Assembly: GCF_002101885.1 (NCBI RefSeq)
Contig: NZ_LQPS01000008.1
Span: 1-64,000 of the forward strand
DNA: 64,000 bases
DNA from: Mycolicibacter senuensis
GTDB lineage: Bacteria; Actinomycetota; Actinomycetes; Mycobacteriales; Mycobacteriaceae
Direction: 5' to 3'
Shown: piece after piece, positions 58,341 to 64,000 of the stretch
How positions within the stretch are numbered: the first letter of the stretch is position 1
Layout: every line of letters starts with the position of its first letter
The notes under the pieces: model-generated
Database searches by the model: none
Seen by the model: the letters and a program-made list of their open reading frames with translations, nothing else
Told to the model about the DNA's origin: nothing
Program-made: the position numbers and the translations under genes

Positions 58341-61250
58341 GTGGCTGACCGGCTGATCGTCAAGGGTGCGCGTGAACACAACCTGCGCAGTGTCGACCTG
58401 GACCTGCCGCGGGACGCGCTGATCGTCTTCACCGGGCTGTCCGGTTCCGGTAAGTCCTCGCTGGCCTTCGACACGATCTTCGCCGAGGGCCAGCGCCGTT
58501 ACGTCGAATCGCTGTCGGCGTACGCCCGCCAGTTCCTGGGCCAGATGGACAAGCCGGATGTCGACTTTATCGAGGGCCTGTCGCCTGCGGTGTCCATCGA
58601 CCAGAAGTCCACCAACCGCAACCCGCGCTCGACGGTCGGCACCATCACCGAGGTCTACGACTATCTGCGGCTGCTGTACGCCCGTGCCGGTACCCCGCAC
58701 TGCCCGGTCTGCGGTGAGCGCATCGCCCGCCAGACCCCGCAGCAGATCGTCGACCAGGTGCTGGCCATGGACGAGGGGCTGCGGTTTCAGGTGCTGGCGC
58801 CGGTGGTGCGCACCCGCAAGGGCGAGTTCGCCGACCTGTTCGAGAAGCTCAACACCCAGGGCTACAGCCGGGTCCGGGTCGACGGGGTGGTGCATTCGCT
58901 CACCGACCCGCCCAAGCTCAAGAAGCAGGAGAAGCACGACATTGAGGTCGTCGTCGACCGGTTGACCGTCAAGGCCAGCGCCAAGCAGCGGCTCACCGAT
59001 TCGATCGAGACCGCGCTGGGGCTGGCCGACGGCATCGTGGTGCTGGAGTTCGTCGACCGCGAGGACGACCACCCGCACCGCGAGCAGCGGTTCTCCGAGA
59101 AACTGGCCTGCCCTAACGGTCACCCGCTGGCGGTCGACGACCTGGAGCCGCGGTCGTTCTCGTTCAACTCGCCCTACGGGGCGTGCCCCGAATGCGCCGG
59201 GCTGGGCATCCGCAAGGAGGTCGACGCGGACCTGGTGGTGCCCGACCCGGACCGCACCCTGGCCGAGGGCGCGGTGTCGCCGTGGTCGATGGGCCCCACC
59301 AGTGAGTACTTCACCCGGATGATGGCCAGCCTCGGCGAGTCGATGGGCTTCGACGTCGACACCCCGTGGCGCAAGCTGCCGGCCAAGGCACGCAAGGCGA
59401 TCCTGGAGGGCTCCGACGAACAGGTGCACGTGCGTTACCGCAACCGTTACGGCCGGACCCGCTCCTACTACACCGATTTCGAAGGTGTGATGGCGTTCCT
59501 GCAGCGCAAGATGGAGCAGACCGAATCCGAGCAGATGAAGGAACGCTACGCCGGCTTCATGCGTGATGTGCCGTGCCCGGAGTGCGCCGGCACCCGGCTC
59601 AAGCCGGAGATTCTGGCGGTGACTATGACCGCCGGCGACTACGGCAGCAAATCCATTGCGCAGGTGAGCGAGCTGTCGATCGCGGAGTGCTCGGACTTCC
59701 TCAACGCGCTGACGCTGGGCCCGCGGGAACAGGCCATTGCCGGCCAGGTGCTCAAGGAGATCCAGTCCCGGCTGAGCTTCCTGCTCGACGTCGGTCTGGA
59801 GTATCTGACGCTGTCGCGGGCGGCCGGAACATTGTCCGGCGGTGAGGCGCAACGTATCCGGCTGGCCACCCAGATCGGCTCGGGTCTGGTCGGGGTGCTC
59901 TACGTGCTCGACGAGCCGTCGATCGGGCTGCATCAGCGCGACAACCGCCGGCTGATCGAAACCCTGGTGCGGCTGCGCGACCTGGGCAATACCCTGATCG
60001 TGGTCGAGCACGACCTGGACACCATCGCGCACGCCGACTGGATCGTCGACATCGGTCCGGCGGCCGGCGAGCACGGCGGGCGGATCGTGCACAGCGGGCC
60101 CTACGCCGAGTTGGTGGCCAACACCGACTCGATCACGGGCGCCTACCTGTCGGGCGCGAAAAGCATTGCGGTGCCGCAGATTCGCCGCCAGGTGGAGGCC
60201 AAGCGCCAGCTCGGCGTGGTCGGCGCCCGGGAGCACAACCTGCGCGGCGTCGATGTGGCGTTCCCGCTGGGCGTGCTCACCGCGGTCACCGGGGTGTCCG
60301 GGTCGGGCAAGTCGACGCTGGTCAACGACATCCTGGCGTCGGTGCTGGCCAACAAGCTCAACGGCGCCCGGCTGGTTCCCGGCCGGCACACCCGGATCAC
60401 CGGCCTGGATCACCTGGACAAGCTGGTGCGGGTCGACCAGTCACCGATCGGGCGCACCCCGCGGTCCAACCCGGCCACCTACACCGGGGTGTTCGACAAG
60501 ATCCGCACCCTGTTCGCGGCCACCACCGAGGCCAAGGTGCGCGGTTATCTACCGGGACGGTTCTCGTTCAACGTCAAGGGCGGCCGGTGTGAGGCGTGCA
60601 CCGGCGACGGCACCATCAAGATCGAGATGAACTTCCTGCCGGATGTCTATGTGCCCTGCGAGGTATGCCACGGCGCCCGCTACAACCGGGAGACCCTGGA
60701 GGTGCACTACAAGGGAAAGACCATCGCCGAGGTGCTCGACATGTCGATCGAGGAGGCGGCGGAGTTCTTCGAGCCGATCACCGGCATCCACCGCTACCTG
60801 CGCACCCTGGTCGACGTCGGGCTGGGCTATGTACGGCTGGGCCAGCCGGCGCCGACGCTGTCCGGGGGAGAGGCGCAGCGGGTGAAGCTGGCCTCGGAGT
60901 TGCAGAAGCGCTCCACGGGCCGGACGGTCTACATCCTCGACGAGCCCACCACCGGGCTGCACTTCGAGGACATCGCCAAACTGCTCGGCGTCATCAACGG
61001 CCTGGTCGACAAGGGCAACACGGTGATCGTCATCGAGCACAACCTGGATGTGATCAAGACCGCGGACTGGATCATCGACATGGGCCCCGAAGGCGGGGCC
61101 GGCGGGGGAACGGTGGTGGCCACCGGAACACCCGAGGACGTGCTGGCGGTTCCGGAGAGCTACACCGGCAAGTTCCTGGCCGAGATCCTCGGCGCCGCAC
61201 CGGCCAAACCCGCCAAGTCCGCGAAGCGGCGACGCAAGGCCAGCGCTTAG
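58341..61250 (+). CDS. uvrA: UvrABC excinuclease subunit A
   Basis: UvrA is the damage-sensing ATPase of nucleotide excision repair. The 969-residue protein has two ABC modules: Walker [17 protein letters not shown] (about 31-46) and [14 protein letters not shown] (about 650), signatures [13 protein letters not shown] and [13 protein letters not shown], and three zinc-finger Cys sets, for example [21 protein letters not shown] and [16 protein letters not shown] start with no ribosome site and a -10 seven bases away. The stop overlaps that of the convergent HTH_42 gene. Confidence 0.98.
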   Translation: MADRLIVKGAREHNLRSVDLDLPRDALIVFTGLSGSGKSSLAFDTIFAEGQRRYVESLSAYARQFLGQMDKPDVDFIEGLSPAVSIDQKSTNRNPRSTVGTITEVYDYLRLLYARAGTPHCPVCGERIARQTPQQIVDQVLAMDEGLRFQVLAPVVRTRKGEFADLFEKLNTQGYSRVRVDGVVHSLTDPPKLKKQEKHDIEVVVDRLTVKASAKQRLTDSIETALGLADGIVVLEFVDREDDHPHREQRFSEKLACPNGHPLAVDDLEPRSFSFNSPYGACPECAGLGIRKEVDADLVVPDPDRTLAEGAVSPWSMGPTSEYFTRMMASLGESMGFDVDTPWRKLPAKARKAILEGSDEQVHVRYRNRYGRTRSYYTDFEGVMAFLQRKMEQTESEQMKERYAGFMRDVPCPECAGTRLKPEILAVTMTAGDYGSKSIAQVSELSIAECSDFLNALTLGPREQAIAGQVLKEIQSRLSFLLDVGLEYLTLSRAAGTLSGGEAQRIRLATQIGSGLVGVLYVLDEPSIGLHQRDNRRLIETLVRLRDLGNTLIVVEHDLDTIAHADWIVDIGPAAGEHGGRIVHSGPYAELVANTDSITGAYLSGAKSIAVPQIRRQVEAKRQLGVVGAREHNLRGVDVAFPLGVLTAVTGVSGSGKSTLVNDILASVLANKLNGARLVPGRHTRITGLDHLDKLVRVDQSPIGRTPRSNPATYTGVFDKIRTLFAATTEAKVRGYLPGRFSFNVKGGRCEACTGDGTIKIEMNFLPDVYVPCEVCHGARYNRETLEVHYKGKTIAEVLDMSIEEAAEFFEPITGIHRYLRTLVDVGLGYVRLGQPAPTLSGGEAQRVKLASELQKRSTGRTVYILDEPTTGLHFEDIAKLLGVINGLVDKGNTVIVIEHNLDVIKTADWIIDMGPEGGAGGGTVVATGTPEDVLAVPESYTGKFLAEILGAAPAKPAKSAKRRRKASA

Positions 61251-62422
61251 CGGCGCGCTCCCTTGACCAGCGGCGACGGGAACCGCGGCGCCACTCGCAC
61301 CCCGTCCAACCAGGCGGTGAGCTGCTTGGCCCGCTGCTCCAACACCTGACGCGCCGGCCGGCCCGGATCCTCGAGCAGCTGCAACTGCACCTCGGCGGAG
61401 TCGTTCTGGCACCAGCCGCCCACGATCCGGCCGTTCCACCACGCCGTGGGTCCGGCGTTGCCGTAGTTGTCGAAGAGCTGGCCGCGGTGCTCGCCGAGAT
61501 ACCAGTCGCGGTGATACCAGCCCATCGTGGTGACGTCGAGGCCGGGAAGCAGCGCACCCCACGGCTCGGGTTCGGGCTCGGATTCCAGGTCGTCGGGCAG
61601 CGCGTACCCGGGTGTTCCGTGCAGGTCGACGTCGACGGCGCCGATGCCGCTCAACGCTTTTCGGACCGCGGTCTTGGTGGTGCCGAACCACCACTTGATG
61701 TCATCGGCGGTGGCCGGGCCGAACGCGCGCAGCCAGGTGGCGACCAGTCGTTCCTGCGCCTCCTCGGCGGAGATCGGCTCGCCCGGCTCGCCGAGCCAGT
61801 CCGCGGCGGTCGCCCACCGCGGCCGCGACGAGGTCCAGCCGGCGTCGTTGGGTCCGCGCACGATGTCGCCCTGGGCGCCGAGCACGGTCAACGCGCGCGG
61901 GGCCAGGTGGGTCTGACCGCCGTAGGCCTTGCCGGGTGCGGGGTCATAGGTGCCGGCCAGTTCGGGTAGTGCCGCGCGCAGCTCGGCGCTGCCGGCTGGG
62001 CCGTGTTCCCCGAGGTGTCGCAGCACCGCCGCGCCGGCGCGCGCCAGCCAGCGTGCGCCGTCCTCGGCGACACCGGCTTTGGCGACGTCGGCGATGAGCC
62101 GGCGGCGTTCGGCGTCGGCGACCCGGTCGCTGGCGCCGGCCTGCACGGCGGGCAGCCCGGTGGAGTCGATGACCCACAGGGTGCGGCGCATCGCCAGCTG
62201 TTTGATCAGGGACCGTTTCTCATACAGCGCACTGTCCAGGTCGGCGACGGTGAACGGTGACGAGCGCGCCCACAGCGACAGATACGGGGTGGCCGGATCG
62301 GTGGCGTGCAGACCGATCAGCGTGGCCGCTATCCGCGTGATCGGCTCAGTCGCGGTCTCAGGTGTCAGGAAATGCCGGCGTGCCAAACGGTTTCGCCGTT
62401 CGGCGATGGTGAAGGCCCGCAC
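61247..62422 (-). CDS. winged-helix HTH_42 (AlkZ/YcaQ-fold) protein
   Basis: The 391-residue protein has the three winged-helix layout of AlkZ/YcaQ-like DNA glycosylases: [20 protein letters not shown] near the N-terminus, [25 protein letters not shown] and [12 protein letters not shown]. In AlkZ the catalytic motif is Q-x-Q in GLQAQD-type sequence; here the position reads GLHATD, so the known alkyl-glycosylase chemistry is doubtful. DNA binding or repair is likely given uvrA next door. GTG start. The TAA stop overlaps the uvrA stop. Confidence 0.78.
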   Translation of the reverse strand: MRAFTIAERRNRLARRHFLTPETATEPITRIAATLIGLHATDPATPYLSLWARSSPFTVADLDSALYEKRSLIKQLAMRRTLWVIDSTGLPAVQAGASDRVADAERRRLIADVAKAGVAEDGARWLARAGAAVLRHLGEHGPAGSAELRAALPELAGTYDPAPGKAYGGQTHLAPRALTVLGAQGDIVRGPNDAGWTSSRPRWATAADWLGEPGEPISAEEAQERLVATWLRAFGPATADDIKWWFGTTKTAVRKALSGIGAVDVDLHGTPGYALPDDLESEPEPEPWGALLPGLDVTTMGWYHRDWYLGEHRGQLFDNYGNAGPTAWWNGRIVGGWCQNDSAEVQLQLLEDPGRPARQVLEQRAKQLTAWLDGVRVAPRFPSPLVKGARR

Positions 62423-62425
62423 CTG

Positions 62426-62665
62426 TCAGTGCTCGTCGTCGCGCATCGAGGCGCGGATCTGCTCCAACCGGTCGGCGGCGGCCTGCTGTCGGTCCTGGTA
62501 CTGCCTCTCGACGGTGCGGCCCTCCGGGGTCTCCGCGTCCAGTTCCTGCGCGCCGATCGAGGTCTGAAACCGGTTCTCGATCTTCTCGCGCACCGATTCG
62601 AAGGTCGGCACGCCGGTGTCGTCGTAACCGGTGTCGGGCTGCGGGTCGCCTGGATCGTCACCCAT
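62426..62665 (-). CDS. conserved small acidic protein (Rv1638A-like)
   Basis: The 79-residue protein is acidic and largely helical: MGDDPGDPQPDTGYDDTG, then VPTFESVREKIENRFQTSIG, then a coiled region RQQAAADRLEQIRASMRDD. Function is unknown. A GTG three codons upstream (62674) is possible. It sits between the membrane protein and the HTH_42 gene, overlapping the first by eight bases and ending three bases before the second. Confidence 0.72.
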   Translation of the reverse strand: MGDDPGDPQPDTGYDDTGVPTFESVREKIENRFQTSIGAQELDAETPEGRTVERQYQDRQQAAADRLEQIRASMRDDEH

Positions 62666-63089
62666 GTGCGCCACGGTACCGCCGGTGATCGAGGTAGCGG
62701 ACCATCAACGCCCAGTAGCCCATGGTCAGCGTCATCGCCGCGGCGGTGGCCGCCACCGCCGGCAGCAGTCGCCGGCGGCGGGCGCTGAGCAGGGCCCCTG
62801 CCGTCGCGGCGCTGCCGGCGAGGTTCACCAGCAGGGCGGCGTCGCGGGGCCGGTCGGTGATCCACTGCTCCTCGCCGAGCATCGCGCGCGTCGACCAGGC
62901 CGTCTGATCGGCGGGTTCGCCGAAGATCACCGGGTTCAGCGCGAACCACACCGACACCCAGGCGGCGTCGCGCCAGGACCGCCGCCACACCGGAAGCAGG
63001 ATCAACGGCGTCGTCGCCCAGCGGCTCCAGGCGCTCCAGGGGTTGGCGTGCCGGGCGAACACCGCGCGGCGGATACTGCCGAGCCTCAT
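62658..63089 (-). CDS. conserved membrane protein
   Basis: The 143-residue protein has hydrophobic stretches near 40-55, 85-103 and 108-130. It opens with MRLGSIRRAVFARHANPWSAWSRWATTP, a segment typical of small mycobacterial membrane proteins in this place (Rv1639c position). Function unknown. First gene of a leftward set with the small acidic protein and HTH_42. Confidence 0.75.
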   Translation of the reverse strand: MRLGSIRRAVFARHANPWSAWSRWATTPLILLPVWRRSWRDAAWVSVWFALNPVIFGEPADQTAWSTRAMLGEEQWITDRPRDAALLVNLAGSAATAGALLSARRRRLLPAVAATAAAMTLTMGYWALMVRYLDHRRYRGAHG

Positions 63090-63176
63090 AACCCGCGAGG
63101 ATAGGCAGTTCAGCCGGAGAATGCCGTGAGCGCGACGGGGCGAAACGGCCGGGCTGGAGGAATGCCGAACTGCTGT

Positions 63177-63460
63177 TAGACTGTAGGCCGCGACCGTCCC
63201 GGCGTACGCCAGGACTGCAAGTGGAGTTCCCTCCCACCACTAGCCACGGAGTGATCCGTAGGTGTAGTGGTCCGGTCGCAGGCGGTGCGAACCGCCTGCT
63301 CTGCGCAGGGCGCAGGCGACCCGATGGTTTCGGGCCGCGACCGGTCGGCATCGGGCCCTGCTTCGTGCAGGGCTTTTTTGCTGGTGGGTGGTTTCTTCCG
63401 CCGCTGCGTCCGGACGAACACTGCGGCGGCCGCGAACCGAAGACTACCCAGGGAGGTCCC
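63177..63460 (+). promoter_or_regulatory. infC promoter and structured 5' leader with attenuator
   Basis: The 371-bp gap before infC is non-coding. TAGACT (63177-63182) predicts a start at 63189 and a leader of 272 nt. Two hairpins are capped by GNRA loops: ACGGA/TCCGT around GTGA (63246-63259), nested in CCACTA/TAGTGG (63237-63242, 63265-63270), and a perfect 9-bp GCAGGCGGT/ACCGCCTGC around GCGA (63278-63299). GCAGGGC at 63305-63311 can pair with GCCCTGC at 63355-63361, the 5' arm of the terminator, and CCGATG/CATCGG (63321-63326, 63349-63354) extends that alternative helix. This is a terminator/antiterminator arrangement. L20 or IF3 autoregulation is the obvious candidate. Confidence 0.75.
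63355..63379 (+). terminator. intrinsic terminator (attenuator) upstream of infC
   Basis: GCCCTGC (63355-63361), loop TTCGT, GCAGGGC (63367-63373), then six T. Perfect 7-bp GC-rich stem with U-tract, 82 bases before the infC start. Such canonical terminators are uncommon in mycobacteria. Confidence 0.85.

Positions 63461-64000
<540 letters not shown>

Noticed and set aside
57597..60413. Very long leftward open frame (about 938 codons) antisense to uvrA
   Set aside because: The real gene is the glyoxalase II-like part ending at 58283. The remainder is an antisense shadow of uvrA with no recognisable motif.

Overview
The window is GC-rich actinobacterial DNA whose genes identify it as a member of the Mycobacteriaceae. 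FtsZ, Wag31, Mpa, Pup, RpsA, UvrB and HisG are close to the Mycobacterium tuberculosis proteins as I remember them. The pup-proteasome genes, mycothiol ligase mshC, LppL/LppK lipoproteins and an MTB12/CFP2-type antigen all fit. I cannot name the species from sequence alone. No insertion sequences, phage genes, CRISPR arrays or PE/PPE genes were seen. Comparisons with M. tuberculosis gene order come from memory, not from an alignment.

Layout. (1) 1-8.4 kb is the end of the division/cell-wall cluster: murC, ftsQ, ftsZ, pgeF, sepF, yggT and wag31. The YggS-type PLP protein expected between pgeF and sepF is missing. A hemerythrin-like/DUF2249 gene on the opposite strand sits between yggT and wag31. 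(2) 8.4-21 kb holds a phosphoribosyltransferase, tRNA-Leu(GAG), an M20 peptidase, a PEBP protein, lppL-DUF5703-pyrD, then uppP, a histidine phosphatase, DUF3090, a kinase-fold SCO1664 protein, cysQ, mshC, an SDR and a PAC2 protein. (3) 21-27.5 kb holds metH under a SAH riboswitch, then a HAD hydrolase, hisE, hisG and a DUF4126 membrane protein. MetH is of the E. coli type, not the usual mycobacterial type. (4) 27.5-38.5 kb holds a thioesterase, a RecB-family nuclease, trmI, the lppK cluster and the Pup-proteasome locus (mpa, dop, pup, prcB, prcA). A TetR/DUF4267 pair lies between mpa and dop.

(5) At about 38.5-38.8 kb the gene order jumps from the prcA neighbourhood to what in M. tuberculosis is the Rv1627c-Rv1641 neighbourhood: DUF167, thiolase/DUF35 pair, polA, a PrsW-like protease, rpsA, coaE, a DUF402 protein, uvrB, an MFS pump, a GT-C mannosyltransferase, a universal stress protein, an adenylate cyclase/ATPase, glyoxalase II, uvrA, an AlkZ-fold protein and infC, which runs off the end. 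infC uses a non-canonical ATC start.

The strongest signals lie in regulation. The metH leader folds as a SAH aptamer whose pseudoknot strand overlaps an anti-Shine-Dalgarno hairpin, giving a complete translational ON switch. The infC leader contains two GNRA-capped hairpins, an intrinsic terminator with a U-tract, and an upstream copy of one terminator arm that could form an antiterminator. uvrA, uvrB and a RecB-family nuclease share a promoter layout resembling the RecA-independent (PafBC) DNA-damage promoter, with start codons at or next to the predicted transcription start. Several other genes (dop, the SDR, polA, mshC, trmI) also look leaderless or nearly so. An adenylate-cyclase gene lies convergent to a Rv1636-type (cAMP-binding family) universal stress protein gene.
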